Assembly: GCF_010730055.1 (NCBI RefSeq)
Contig: NZ_AP022575.1
Location: 4,402,001-4,466,000, forward strand
Reading direction: 5' to 3'
Length of the DNA: 64,000 nucleotides
From: Mycobacterium shinjukuense
Lineage (GTDB): Bacteria; Actinomycetota; Actinomycetes; Mycobacteriales; Mycobacteriaceae
Both the position numbers and the translations under genes were made by a program. The notes under the pieces are model-generated. The model had not been told where the DNA came from, searched no databases, and worked only from the letters and a program-made list of their open reading frames with translations. Below are positions 17,035 through 25,228 of the stretch, piece by piece (within the stretch, counting starts at the first letter, position 1; each line of letters begins with the position of its first letter).

Positions 17035-18051
17035 CTACCGCCCGCTCATCCTCAACGTGCCCTTGGTGGTGAGCACCTTGCGGGCGGTCATCTTCTCAGC
17101 CACGCGGGCCTGACGCTCCAGGTAGCGCCGCTTGGACTCCTCGAACTTGTCGCATTCCGCTTCCAGCTCTTCCATCAGCACGCCGAGGTCATCGCGCATC
17201 CAGGCGGCCTCGCCGGTGAAATCCTCGCGCTCGAAGATGCGCCACTTCTTCAGCACCGGCTTGACCACCTCGTCGAGATGGATGCGGATGTCGTACACGC
17301 CGCCGACGGCGATGATCACCGCCTTGCGGCGGAACTCGGGCACCAGGAAGCCGGGCATCTTGAAGTGGCGCAGCACCTTGTGCAGCGAGTGCATCGCTTG
17401 GTTGGGCGCGATGTCAAACGCGGCCTCGCTGACGTCGCGGTAGAAGATCATGTGCAGGTTCTCGTCGGCCGAAATCTTGGCCATCAGTTGGTCGGCGACG
17501 GTTTCCTCGCAGGCCTTACCGGTGTTGCGGTGCGAAACCCGGGTCGCCAGCTCCTGGAAGGTGACATAGATGACCGAGTCGGTCAGGCGCTCGGCGAAAT
17601 AGTTCCCCTGGTGGTTCTGTCCCGGGCTGAAGCCGCGGTTGACCACCTCCAGGCGCAGCTTTTCCAGCTCGACGGGGTCGACCGCACGCGTGACGACCAG
17701 GTAGTCACGCAGCGCGATGCCGTGCCGGTTCTCCTCGGCGGTCCAGCGGTTGACCCATTGGCCCCAAGCGCCGTCCATGCCGAAGTTCATCGCGATCTCG
17801 CGGTGATATGACGGCAGGTTGTCCTCGGTGACCAGGTTCTGCACCATCGCGACCTGCGCGACGTCGGAGAGCCGGCTCTGCTCGGGGTCCCAATCCTGGC
17901 CGCCCAGGGCGTAGAAGTTCTTGCCGTCCGACCACGGGATGTAGTCGTGCGGGTTCCAGTTCTTGTGCATGCCAAGGTGCCGATTGAGTTTGTCCTCAAC
18001 GACCGGTTCAAGTTCGTGTAACAGCTGTAGATCGGTCAGCTCGGCCGACAT
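17035..18051 (-). CDS. desA1: Acyl-ACP desaturase
   Basis: This 338-aa soluble ferritin-like di-iron desaturase carries the ligand motifs E-E-N-R-H and D-E-N-L-H plus flanking FQELATRVSH. DesA1 introduces double bonds into FAS-II mycolate precursors in Mtb and is essential there. I set the start at ATG 18051 (MSAELTDLQLLHEL) because GGAGGGGCC precedes it; an upstream extension in the same frame lies in the promoter. A good promoter is at 18088-18116. The length equals the family norm. Confidence 0.95.
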   Translation of the reverse strand: MSAELTDLQLLHELEPVVEDKLNRHLGMHKNWNPHDYIPWSDGKNFYALGGQDWDPEQSRLSDVAQVAMVQNLVTEDNLPSYHREIAMNFGMDGAWGQWVNRWTAEENRHGIALRDYLVVTRAVDPVELEKLRLEVVNRGFSPGQNHQGNYFAERLTDSVIYVTFQELATRVSHRNTGKACEETVADQLMAKISADENLHMIFYRDVSEAAFDIAPNQAMHSLHKVLRHFKMPGFLVPEFRRKAVIIAVGGVYDIRIHLDEVVKPVLKKWRIFEREDFTGEAAWMRDDLGVLMEELEAECDKFEESKRRYLERQARVAEKMTARKVLTTKGTLRMSGR

Positions 18052-18087
18052 GGCCCCTCCAGTTATCTGTGTCTGTGGGTTGCACTC

Positions 18088-18116
18088 AATATATCTGTGC
18101 CTGACAGTAGCATCAA
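18088..18116 (-). promoter_or_regulatory. desA1 promoter (TTGATG - 17 bp - TATATT)
   Basis: On the minus strand TTGATG (18116-18111) is followed after exactly 17 nt by TATATT (18093-18088), a near-consensus SigA-type promoter about 37 nt before the desA1 ATG. The strength fits a constitutive mycolate gene. Repression by a MadR/DesR-like TetR is possible but I saw no clear operator. Confidence 0.7.
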
Positions 18117-18197
18117 GATTGCCCGAATGTGACATGCCGCGGCTCGGCCGGCCTTCGAGCGGCCGTCACGCGACCTCGGCGCCGGGACCGGCCCGCG

Positions 18198-18839
18198 TCA
18201 GTCCCGCGGCCGGATTGGGACCGCGGGCTCGGCCTCGACCAGCTCACGGTGGGGCACATAGCTGGCGGCCGTGCTGAGCAGCATGTCGACGCAGTAGTCG
18301 ATGAATTGATTGCGGGTAGCGCCCAACTGCCCATTCAGGTAGGCGGTGAACAGACCGGTGAGCGCGCCGATCAAACTGGTCGCGACCAGTTTCTGCAGCA
18401 CCGGATCGGGAATCCGAGACAGCTTGCGTTGGAGTAGCTCGATGAAGCTGGGCATCCATTCCGCCCCGGATCGGGTCAGCACCGGCTCCCCCGCCGGCGC
18501 GAGCAACAACACGCGCCCGCGCACCGGGTCGTCGACCATCAGTTCGACGAATCGTTCGACGGCCTCTCGGGGAGTTGTGGCCGACGTCAGGGCCGCCATG
18601 GCTCGCGTGCAGACGTCGTCGTAGACCGCGCGAACGAACTGCTCCCGGTCGGCGAAGCTTTCATAGAAGTAGCGTTCGGTCAGGCCGGCACGGCGACACA
18701 CCGCGCGCACGGTCAGGGCCGGCCCACCTTCCCCGCCGAGTAGCTCCACACCAGCGGCGATGAGGTTGTCGCGGCGCATGGCGTTGCGATGCTCGATGGG
18801 GAGGCCGACCCAGCGGGCCCGTCTTTGACCGGTCTGCAC
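18198..18839 (-). CDS. TetR-family regulator (Rv0825c)
   Basis: The 213-aa protein has a TetR helix-turn-helix (about residues 22-66: LTVRAVCRRAGLTERYFYESF) and a helical C-terminal ligand domain. GTG 18839 has AGGAG six nt upstream. It is next to desA1 on the same strand but separated by the desA1 promoter. It is divergent from the remnant of the Rv0826-like gene, which may once have been its target. The ligand is unknown. Confidence 0.85.
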   Translation of the reverse strand: MQTGQRRARWVGLPIEHRNAMRRDNLIAAGVELLGGEGGPALTVRAVCRRAGLTERYFYESFADREQFVRAVYDDVCTRAMAALTSATTPREAVERFVELMVDDPVRGRVLLLAPAGEPVLTRSGAEWMPSFIELLQRKLSRIPDPVLQKLVATSLIGALTGLFTAYLNGQLGATRNQFIDYCVDMLLSTAASYVPHRELVEAEPAVPIRPRD

Positions 18840-18917
18840 ATAGGCTCCTAAGCTTCAGTCTGACAACGCGCGTAGTCAAAATTGGAAACTCCACCGAACG
18901 CATCGGACGAAATCACA

Positions 18918-19365
18918 GTGACTCAAGATACGTCTGCTTGCCGCTCGCTGACCAGCACCGGCGTGCGGATCGTCCCGGTCACCGCCGGCGAGGTAGCCTC
19001 CTGCGTCGCCGGACCCGAAGGTCCCGCCGACCCGAAAGCATCCCACCTGGTGGCCGGCGGCTGTCCGGTGGCACCGCTGGGATACGACGCGCCGCCGGTG
19101 CCCCTTGGCCCGGATTCCCTGACGTGGCGGTGGACCACATGTGTCGCCATCTACTGGAAAACAACGTTGCCGCGCGCGCCGTGCTCGATCTGACCGATCT
19201 GGCCAAACCTCCATTCGCCCAACGGCTTCCGGACGGGCTGTGAGCCCTGCAACGGAAGCTGCTGGCCCGAGTGGCAGCATCGGCGCTTCGGCGATATCGT
19301 GCGGGCGCGATCTGCCACCGCTGGACGAGCGCGACAACCCGATGCACTACCGCCCGACGATCTGA
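18918..19365 (+). pseudogene. Deletion remnant of Rv0826-like MpaB-family oxygenase gene
   Basis: GTG 18918 begins VTQDTSACRSLTSTGVRIVPV and reads through P-L-G-P-D-S-L-T-W-R, matching the N-terminus of Rv0826 as I recall it. The frame then changes and only C-terminal pieces follow: D-H-M-C-R-H-L-L-E-N-N-V-A-A-R, DLAKPPFAQRLPDGL, and a last frame with PPLDERDNPMHYRPTI before TGA 19363-19365. About 150 codons are left of some 350. The central heme/oxygenase region is missing, so it is non-functional. Confidence 0.75.
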
Positions 19366-19396
19366 CCGGAGGGTGTGCCCGCGGGGTGTTGAACGG

Positions 19397-19600
19397 TCAG
19401 TTGTGGGCGTGGCTGTGAACGTCTTCCAGGCCGGCCTGATGCACGTGCGGATGGGTGTGCTCGGTGCCGTCGTCGTGGGAATGCGCGTGCACGTGCTCGA
19501 CGTGCTCGTGCTCGTGGGTGGTGTGTGCGTGACTGTGCGTCAGGTCGCCGTGCCGGTGCTCGTGGGTATGCGGCCCATCGTGAGTGTGGTCCTCGATCAT
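19397..19600 (-). CDS. Histidine-rich small protein downstream of kmtR (67 aa)
   Basis: Twenty-three of 67 residues are histidine, mostly as H-x-H pairs (THEHRHGDLTHSHAHTTHEH), interspersed with acidic residues. There is no signal peptide or membrane helix. ATG 19600 has AAGGAG at a good distance; a closer ATG at 19609 abuts the SD and is unlikely. It lies 44 nt after kmtR on the same strand, so it is probably controlled by this nickel/cobalt-sensing repressor and may buffer or deliver Ni/Co/Zn. It is not a recognised Mtb gene to me. Confidence 0.72.
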   Translation of the reverse strand: MIEDHTHDGPHTHEHRHGDLTHSHAHTTHEHEHVEHVHAHSHDDGTEHTHPHVHQAGLEDVHSHAHN

Positions 19601-19644
19601 CGGTATCATCTCCTTGAAACATGTTGCGGTTCTTGCGGGTTCGT

Positions 19645-20016
19645 TCACGCTTCGGAAACTGACTGCAAGCCGGCGTCGGCACGGTGATGACGGGGGACCC
19701 CGGGGCCGGCGTGCTCGGCGTTGAAGACGGCGTCGATGACCAGTTGGCGCACATGGTCGTTTTCCAGGCTGTAGAAGATCGTCGTTCCGTCTCGGCGGGT
19801 GCGCACCAGCCGCGCCATCCGCAGCTTGGCGAGGTGTTGGGAAACCGACGGCGCCGGCTTGCCGACGTGCCCGGCGAGCTCGCTGACCGACATCTCGCCA
19901 TTTGCCAGCGACCACAACACCTGCACCCGGGTGGCGTCGGCCAGCATGCGGAACACCTCGACAACTAGACCGACCTGATCGTCGGGCAACCGATAATATC
20001 TATTATCTGCATGCAT
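19645..20016 (-). CDS. kmtR: ArsR/SmtB-type nickel-cobalt sensor repressor
   Basis: The 123-aa winged-helix protein has the ArsR core VFRMLADATRVQVLWSLANG and recognition helix K-P-A-P-S-V-S-Q-H-L-A-K-L-R, then IFYSLENDHVRQLV and a C-terminal AEHAGPGVPRHHR metal-binding tail, as in Mtb KmtR. Metal binding releases DNA and derepresses metal export. ATG 20016 was chosen because TATTAT (20028-20023) ends six nt upstream, predicting a leaderless mRNA. The -10 box and start codon lie inside a 12-bp perfect inverted repeat, so autoregulation is likely. The C-terminus is shorter than in Mtb. Confidence 0.9.
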   Translation of the reverse strand: MHADNRYYRLPDDQVGLVVEVFRMLADATRVQVLWSLANGEMSVSELAGHVGKPAPSVSQHLAKLRMARLVRTRRDGTTIFYSLENDHVRQLVIDAVFNAEHAGPGVPRHHRADAGLQSVSEA

Positions 20017-20030
20017 ACGCAGATAATAGA
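19999..20030. promoter_or_regulatory. KmtR operator: 12-2-12-type perfect inverted repeat (8-nt spacer)
   Basis: TCTATTATCTGC (19999-20010) and GCAGATAATAGA (20019-20030) are perfect inverted arms around ATGCATAC. The site is AT-rich against a GC-rich background, has ArsR-operator form, and overlaps both the -10 box and the start codon of kmtR. Confidence 0.85.
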
Positions 20031-20148
20031 ACAACTGGGGCGGGGCGGTGTCAAGGCCGGCGCGAAGGGGCGGTCAAGCCCGGGCGCGCAACAGTAACTA
20101 GGCTATCTATATTGTTTGTATATCTTTTCTCGGAGATGGGGGAGCAGG

Positions 20149-21054
20149 ATGGCGCGCACCGATCGTGACCGCTGGGACCTGGCGACGAGTGTCGGGGCGA
20201 CGGCAACCATGGTCGCCGCGCAGCGGGCGCTGGCGGCCAGCCCGGAATATGCGTTGATCGACGACCCGTTCGCGGCGCCGCTGGTGCGCGCGGTCGGGAT
20301 GGAGGTCTATATCCGGCTGCTGGACGGGCAGATTCCCGTCGAGCAGGACTCCGAGTTCGATCCGGCGCGAATGGCTCGGGGAATGGCCTGCCGGACCCGG
20401 TTCTTCGACCGGTTCTTCCTCGATGCCACGGGCAGTGGCATCGGCCAAGTGGTCATCCTCGCCTCGGGCCTGGACGCGCGGGCCTACCGCCTGCCCTGGC
20501 CGGCGGGCACCGTCGTCTACGAGGCGGATATGCCGGAGGTGATCGAGTTCAAGACCTCGACGTTGCGCGGTCTTGGCGCCGAGCCGACCGCCGAGCGGCG
20601 GACCGTCGCGGTCGACCTGCGCGACGATTGGGCCGTGGCGCTGCAGGCGGCCGGATTCGACCCGAAGGCTCGCACGGTGTGGAGCGCGGAGGGCTTGCTG
20701 GTCTACCTGCCCGACGTGGCCCAGGACGCGCTGTTCGACAACATCACCGCGCTGAGCGCCCCCGGCAGTCGGCTGGCCTTCGAATTCGTGCCGGACACGG
20801 CGATTTTCCAGGATGAGCGGTGGCGCTCGCATCACGACCGGATGCGGGAACTCGGGTTTGACATCGATTTCAACGATCTGGTTTACCACGGACAGCGCAG
20901 CCACATCGTCGACTACCTGGCCCGCGCCGGCTGGCGGACCTCGTCACGCACGGTCAAGGAGTTGCACGAGGAGAACGGCTTTGGCTATCCCGACGACGAC
21001 CTGGCGGCCGCCTTCGCCGATCTGACCTATTGCAGCGCGGTGCTCACCGGCTAA
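20149..21054 (+). CDS. Class I SAM-dependent methyltransferase (Rv0830-like)
   Basis: This 301-aa protein belongs to the TIGR00027/LCM-like mycobacterial methyltransferase family, with the conserved N-terminal WDLATSVGATATMVAAQRA, SAM-binding V-I-L-A-S-G-L-D-A-R-A-Y-R-L, acidic V-Y-E-A-D-M-P and WSAEGLLVYLP. Substrates are unknown; relatives include O-methyltransferases of polyketides and sugars. Length equals the Mtb protein. ATG 20149 is preceded by GGGGGAGCAGG. It is divergent from kmtR. Confidence 0.9.
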   Translation: MARTDRDRWDLATSVGATATMVAAQRALAASPEYALIDDPFAAPLVRAVGMEVYIRLLDGQIPVEQDSEFDPARMARGMACRTRFFDRFFLDATGSGIGQVVILASGLDARAYRLPWPAGTVVYEADMPEVIEFKTSTLRGLGAEPTAERRTVAVDLRDDWAVALQAAGFDPKARTVWSAEGLLVYLPDVAQDALFDNITALSAPGSRLAFEFVPDTAIFQDERWRSHHDRMRELGFDIDFNDLVYHGQRSHIVDYLARAGWRTSSRTVKELHEENGFGYPDDDLAAAFADLTYCSAVLTG

Positions 21055-21096
21055 CACTCAAGCGGCTCGGCGCCGGCGGCCCGAGGGCCGGCCGGC

Positions 21097-21912
21097 CTAT
21101 TGGCGAAGCAGCTCGTCTTTGAGGCGGTTGGTGATCATCTCCTGGAACACCACCCGAGCCGGACCGTACAGATCCTGGAAGGTCGACACCAGCGCGTCCC
21201 TGTTGTATTCGGGAATGGAACCGCTGGGCGGAGTCCAGAAGCTGTCGATATCCATCAGGAAGAAAGGTCCGGTCTGGGCCGGGGTGACCCGGCGCAGGTG
21301 GTAATTCGGATCGAGCGCCTGCCCAACGCCCGGCCCATAGCGCACGACGAGCGATTTGCCGGGCTGGGCCTCGCGGTAGACCACGGCCCCCTGCCACTCG
21401 GTCAGGAACAGGCCACCCGGGGCGAAGCGCTGGGGCCCGAGCAACTGCTCGTCGATCCAGTTGCGCCAGTCGACACGGCCATCGACACCGGCCGGCACTC
21501 GGATTTCGAGGACATACCGCAGACCGATGCGCTCCAACCCGACAATCGACGAAACCTGTGCGCGCGCGTCCACCACCCGCAACACGATGTCGGTGAACGT
21601 CTCAAAGCTGCTGTAGGCGGTGGTTTCGACGACGATCGCCTGGTTTTTCAGGGACGCGGCAACGGTGTTATCGCGGTTGGTGAAACGGACGAAGCGATCC
21701 GCGATCGGGGTTGGCGCCGCGCCCGGGGCCGTCATCCCCCAACTGACGTCCTGCGCCTGGCGTTCGATCGGCAAGTGATCGATGAGCAGGTGTTTGAGTT
21801 CCCGGCTCGCTGACTCGGTGAGAGAATCCGTTGCCGGGTGACGGATTTCCATGGTCACCAGAGCGACCGGTGCGTTGGGTTGGACCCCATTCTGATTTGT
21901 CTCGGGCAGCAT
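21097..21912 (-). CDS. TIGR04255-family conserved protein (Rv0831c-like)
   Basis: The 271-aa protein shows the family pattern of an early APVALVTMEIRHP strand, a central G-L-E-R-I-G-L-R-Y and a late LDIDSFW-like segment (FFLMDIDSFWTPPSGSIPE). TIGR04255 proteins have no established function; some occur beside phage or defence genes. I set the start at ATG 21912 (MLPETNQNG), giving the same length as Mtb Rv0831c. It sits beside the tRNA cluster. Confidence 0.8.
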   Translation of the reverse strand: MLPETNQNGVQPNAPVALVTMEIRHPATDSLTESASRELKHLLIDHLPIERQAQDVSWGMTAPGAAPTPIADRFVRFTNRDNTVAASLKNQAIVVETTAYSSFETFTDIVLRVVDARAQVSSIVGLERIGLRYVLEIRVPAGVDGRVDWRNWIDEQLLGPQRFAPGGLFLTEWQGAVVYREAQPGKSLVVRYGPGVGQALDPNYHLRRVTPAQTGPFFLMDIDSFWTPPSGSIPEYNRDALVSTFQDLYGPARVVFQEMITNRLKDELLRQ

Positions 21913-22015
21913 AGCCGCTGAGCATAGCCAAGCGGTTCGGTCGCCGAAACGCCGCCCAACCGGGCGCCGTGCGGGTGCCGTGCGTGGCACCGCCGACAGG
22001 TGATGCCCCGCCGGG

Positions 22016-22088
22016 TGCCCCCACCAGGACTCGAACCTGGGACCTGCGGATTAAAAGTCCGTAGCTCTACCAACTGAGCTATAGGGGC
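22016..22088 (-). tRNA. tRNA-Lys(TTT)
   Basis: The minus strand folds as a 73-nt tRNA: GCCCCTA acceptor strand, TAGCTCAGTTGGTAGAGC D-arm, anticodon TTT in GGACTTTTAATCC, and GGTTCGAGTCC T-arm. No CCA is encoded. Confidence 0.97.
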
Positions 22089-22208
22089 CGCGAAGACTCA
22101 GGATACTGCGTTTACGAGGGAGCTCGTTTGAGGATTGGGCCTGGGGTGACCTAAGCTGGCGGGGCTCCCAACGGTGAGTTGCGAGTGCCCCGGAGAGATT
22201 CGGTTCTG

Positions 22209-22282
22209 GCCCCCTTCGTCTAGACGGCCTAGGACGCCGCCCTTTCAAGGCGGTAACGCGGGTTCGAATCCCGTAGGGGGTA
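22209..22282 (+). tRNA. tRNA-Glu(TTC)
   Basis: The GCCCCCT acceptor pairs with AGGGGGT; the anticodon loop CCTTTCAAGG carries TTC; the T-arm GGTTCGAATCC is standard. It is the first of three closely spaced plus-strand tRNAs. Confidence 0.97.
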
Positions 22283-22319
22283 CCTGCGACGCGGTGGTGC
22301 GGAGCAGACAATATGGCCA

Positions 22320-22393
22320 GGCCCTGTGGCGCAGTCGGTTAGCGCGCCGCCCTGTCACGGCGGAGGTCGCGGGTTCGAGTCCCGTCAGGGTCG
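22320..22393 (+). tRNA. tRNA-Asp(GTC)
   Basis: The GGCCCTG acceptor pairs with CAGGGTC; the anticodon loop CCTGTCACGG carries GTC; the T-arm is GGGTTCGAGTCCC. It lies 37 nt after tRNA-Glu. Confidence 0.97.
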
Positions 22394-22422
22394 CCAGTAC
22401 GGCCAGGCACACGCTGCCCTCC

Positions 22423-22496
22423 GGCCAGGTAGCTCAGTCGGCATGAGCGTCCGCCTGAAAAGCGGAAGGTCGGCGGTTCGATCCCGCCCCTGGCCA
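22423..22496 (+). tRNA. tRNA-Phe(GAA)
   Basis: The GGCCAGG acceptor pairs with CCTGGCC; the anticodon loop CCTGAAAAGC carries GAA. An integrase fragment lies 36 nt beyond its 3' end, so it is a likely former integration site. I did not see a second copy of its 3' end in the window. Confidence 0.97.
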
Positions 22497-22531
22497 CCCG
22501 GTTTGACCTGCGCGGAGACGGTTCCTGCACT

Positions 22532-22750
22532 CTATGGATTGTCGGTCTTGTCCGGTTCCTGTCCGTTCGCCTTGCTTTTGGCGACGTCGTGGAGCCGGTC
22601 GAGGTTGGTGGCTACGTGGTCGAGTTCGTCGGCGTAGAGATCGCTGTAGATGTTCGCGGTGACGGTCGGTGTGGAGTGGCCCATCGTTTTCTGGACATAG
22701 CGGAGGTCGGCGCCTGAGGCCCGGGCCATGCGCACCTTCAATATCCACAT
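22532..22750 (-). pseudogene. C-terminal fragment of a phage/ICE tyrosine integrase
   Basis: The frame encodes RYVQKTMGHSTPTVTANIYSD followed by E-L-D-H-V-A-T-N-L-D-R-L, the C-terminal end of a tyrosine recombinase with the GH-ST motif and the nucleophilic Tyr. The N-terminal arm and the R-H-R catalytic region are absent. It points toward tRNA-Phe, as integrases do at attL sites. Confidence 0.8.
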
Positions 22751-22878
22751 TGGCGATCGCGAGTATCTCTAACGTTGCGAACGCGCCGGCGGCGACAACG
22801 GAGCGACGTGAACTTCTATCCCACACCGTGGTGATTGAAAATTCCGCCAGCCATGCGTGTCCATGACCGCAGCGCAGG

Positions 22879-23409
22879 TCACCCGAGTCGGTCGCTAGCC
22901 TCTGCCAGCGTCCGTTCGATGACGCCAGTTAGCAGATATAGGTCGAGATTGCTTTCATCGTTGGGGTCGAACGGGACGAACCCAAAGCGCTGCCACCATC
23001 GAACCGCCCCAGGGTTCAATGCATTGACGACCACGGCACGGCAGGCGGCCATCACGTTGATCTCTACCGCCTTGCGCAGGATGCAGTGCACCAGCGCGGT
23101 CCCCAGACCGTGGCCGTCAGCCCGCTGATCAACGCCGAGTCGACCGATTAGCAGCCCCGGAACACGCGCCGGAGCGCCTTTGGCGAGCCGTTGGGGCGCG
23201 GCCGAGCGGTCAATGCTCGTCATCGACACACACGCATAGGCCGCTACCCGGCTCTGATCATCTGCGACTACCCACGTCGCTGCAGTATCTCGGCGACGGT
23301 TCTGCCCCGCATACCGCTGCAACCAGTCATTGAGCGACGCATCGCCACAGTCGAACTCATCACGGCGATGTTGGTGGACGTCGAGCAGACAGGGCCGATG
23401 GAACTCCAC
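22879..23409 (-). CDS. GNAT-type toxin (TacT/AtaT family)
   Basis: The 176-aa acetyltransferase has the toxin-GNAT pattern F-D-C-G-D-A-S-L-N-D-W-L, then R-V-P-G-L-L-I-G-R-L-G-V-D with a Q-R-A-D-G-H-G-L-G-T-A-L acetyl-CoA loop, and NPGAVRWWQRFGFVPF. Relatives acetylate the amino group of aminoacyl-tRNAs and stop translation. It begins at GTG 23409, three nt after the antitoxin stop, in one operon. It lies in the decayed island but is full length. Confidence 0.85.
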   Translation of the reverse strand: MEFHRPCLLDVHQHRRDEFDCGDASLNDWLQRYAGQNRRRDTAATWVVADDQSRVAAYACVSMTSIDRSAAPQRLAKGAPARVPGLLIGRLGVDQRADGHGLGTALVHCILRKAVEINVMAACRAVVVNALNPGAVRWWQRFGFVPFDPNDESNLDLYLLTGVIERTLAEASDRLG

Positions 23410-23412
23410 CAG

Positions 23413-23688
23413 TCAGTCGAGCCAGCCGAACTTCGTCGGCCGCTGCAACGTGTCCAGCAGCTGCTTGTTCACCTCCGCCGGCCTCGACAACGCTTCGGAG
23501 AAGACTTCCGCCGCGCGCGGTGACAACCGCACCAGCTCGCGCTCCGCCAGCACCTGTTCTGCGCGCTCTTGAGCGGCTTGCAGCACAAACGCCGACACAC
23601 TCAAATGCACCTCATCGGCAGCATCCTCCAACCGCCGCTTCGCGGCAGCGTCGATGCGCACCTGCAGCCGATCGTCACGAATGGTCAT
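23413..23688 (-). CDS. DUF1778 ribbon-helix-helix antitoxin
   Basis: The 91-aa protein starts MTIRDDRLQVRIDAAAKRRL and has the RHH strand-helix-helix of DUF1778/TacA antitoxins (L-S-V-S-A-F-V-L-Q-A-A), then a C-terminal toxin-binding tail with LSRPAEVNKQLLDTLQRP. It would neutralise the downstream GNAT toxin and repress the operon. Confidence 0.85.
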   Translation of the reverse strand: MTIRDDRLQVRIDAAAKRRLEDAADEVHLSVSAFVLQAAQERAEQVLAERELVRLSPRAAEVFSEALSRPAEVNKQLLDTLQRPTKFGWLD

Positions 23689-23759
23689 GTACTCACAATG
23701 GCAGTACACGTCCAGCTATGTCAACCAATCGCTTCCGCTCCCACCAATCGCTGAGCAGG

Positions 23760-23945
23760 ATGAGATTGTTCGACGCTCCAACGCAATTACTCGGTAAAGC
23801 CAGCCGGCTTGCGACGGCGATTAACGCTGCCTCGACACGAATCGACCGCAGCTCCAAAGCCGTCCTCGCCAAAGCCTTCCGCGGCGAGCTGTCAACGTCT
23901 TGTGCAGCCTGGCGCGCTCAGCTAGACGCTAAAGACCTTCGTTAG
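23760..23945 (+). pseudogene. C-terminal remnant of a type I restriction specificity (HsdS) gene
   Basis: The frame contains ATAINAASTRIDRSSKAVLAKAFRGEL, the terminal coiled-coil signature of HsdS subunits (D-R-S-I-L-A-K-A-F-R-G-E-L). No target-recognition domains, hsdR or hsdM are in the window. It overlaps the convergent hypothetical gene by 24 nt. It is a fragment with no function left. Confidence 0.6.
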
Positions 23946-24599
23946 TATGTGATTGGGCGTGTACGACTCGGCGTACTTATCCGCGCGCTGCTGGACGCTA
24001 TCGACAACGGCATGTGAGTCGGCGATCGCTTGTTCTCGGCATTTCACGGCCATGTTGTGCTGCAGCCCGTCTACGGCTTTGAGCGCTGCCTCAAAATCAC
24101 TCCACACTTTTAAGATGCCCTTAGCAAAGTCAACCGGCATTTCGTTGAGATCTTTCGGAGTACCGTCCAAACCGATGAGTCGCGGGGCATCCTCCCTGGC
24201 CTTGATGTGTAGGGAGCCGATGTGCAGCACGCACTCCCATGTGGGACTTGAGCTGGTCCGGTCATTATAGGCCGGATAACTCAGCGGCTGCTTAAGCCCG
24301 AACAGGCAGCCCGCATGACAATGGGTCTTGCTGCGGCCGAGAAAGAACTCGAACAACGAACGGGCGCGTAGGAATACAGAGTCCATCGCGTAAACCTGAG
24401 GCTGGTAGCCACCGAGGCCGACACCGAGGAGGCACTGCACTTGCCACTCCTGCGCGGCCTGTAGCAGGTATGTCAAGCCGTCGTACAGATGACCAGCCGG
24501 CGGCTTGATGCCGAGCCACTTGTCTGGCGTGAATACTGCCGGTCTGATTGCTTCATTACACGTCGGACTGGCGTGCGCGCATTGTTCGAGTGGAGCCAT
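23922..24599 (-). CDS. Hypothetical protein of island origin (225 aa)
   Basis: I do not recognise this protein. It has a Cys-containing N-terminus, a segment FLRARSLFEFFLGR, a W-E-C-V-L-H-I-G-S-L-H-I-K strand pair, and a helical C-terminus (AALKAVDGLQHNMAVKCREQ). Base composition is less GC-rich than its neighbours. There is no signal peptide or membrane helix. The helix pair with R-x-L-F-E-F-F-L-G-R is weakly reminiscent of HEPN-type proteins, but this is speculation. Confidence 0.5.
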   Translation of the reverse strand: MAPLEQCAHASPTCNEAIRPAVFTPDKWLGIKPPAGHLYDGLTYLLQAAQEWQVQCLLGVGLGGYQPQVYAMDSVFLRARSLFEFFLGRSKTHCHAGCLFGLKQPLSYPAYNDRTSSSPTWECVLHIGSLHIKAREDAPRLIGLDGTPKDLNEMPVDFAKGILKVWSDFEAALKAVDGLQHNMAVKCREQAIADSHAVVDSVQQRADKYAESYTPNHILTKVFSV

Positions 24600-24997
24600 T
24601 GCCTAATCATAACTAATAGTGTATCCGGGGCATACTAGCACAACCTTGATTACCCTTTTAGGCAATCTAATTGAGGGACAAATAGCAACAACTCGCTTGC
24701 GCGCGAACGCTTCTCCGCACCGTCGGGGACGACTGCTTGTCATACTGGAGGGAGCAGATCGCTGCAAATCTGGAGCCGTGCGTTGGTGCAGATCGAGTTG
24801 TTGCTTTCCCCTGAGCGGGTCAAGACAGTTTCGGCGCCGTGTCCGGCGGCGGCGTGTGTCGACGGAATCTGAAATTTGACCCCCTGGCGGCAGGTGAAAA
24901 CTGACCAGCAGCTTGAGGTCGGCGCCGGCCCGTCGTGACAGCGACGCCCGGCCAATCGTCACCCAAGGCTACTGCGTAATGTACTACGATCTGTGCT
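24600..24997. other. AT-rich gene-free stretch with a possible IS21-type end
   Basis: 24600-24680 is markedly AT-rich. Around 24868-24910 the pair TGAAATTTGACCCCC and GGTGAAAACTGACCAGC resembles the terminal repeats of actinobacterial IS21-family elements, but no transposase remains. The right end contains the TACGAT -10 box (24985-24990) of the antitoxin gene. No credible ORF was found. Confidence 0.4.
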
Positions 24998-25228
24998 ATG
25001 GGAACGCTTACGATTCGCACTGACCCTGAAGTGGAACGAGCGCTGGCAGCTCTGACCAGCGAGGGCCAGTCGCGTTCGGAGGCTGCTCGTGCGGCGATTC
25101 TGGACGCCGAACGTGCTCACCGCCGGGCACGGCTGCGGGCCGAGGCGGAAGAACTGCGTAATGACCCCGACGACGTCGCGGCCTCCCGTGAGCTGGCGGC
25201 CGAGATGGACGCCATCCGTGCGTGGTGA
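24998..25228 (+). CDS. RHH (MazE-type) antitoxin
   Basis: The 76-aa protein begins TLTIRTDPEVERALAALTSE and has the ribbon-helix-helix motif S-R-S-E-A-A-R-A-A-I-L-D-A-E; the acidic C-terminus would wrap the toxin. ATG 24998 lies seven nt after TACGAT, so the mRNA is probably leaderless. It overlaps the toxin gene by 11 nt. Confidence 0.82.
   Translation: MGTLTIRTDPEVERALAALTSEGQSRSEAARAAILDAERAHRRARLRAEAEELRNDPDDVAASRELAAEMDAIRAW

Noticed and set aside
22497..22531. attL core duplication of the tRNA-Phe 3' end
   Set aside because: No second copy of the tRNA 3' sequence was visible between 22500 and 27000, so no attachment-site pair can be claimed.
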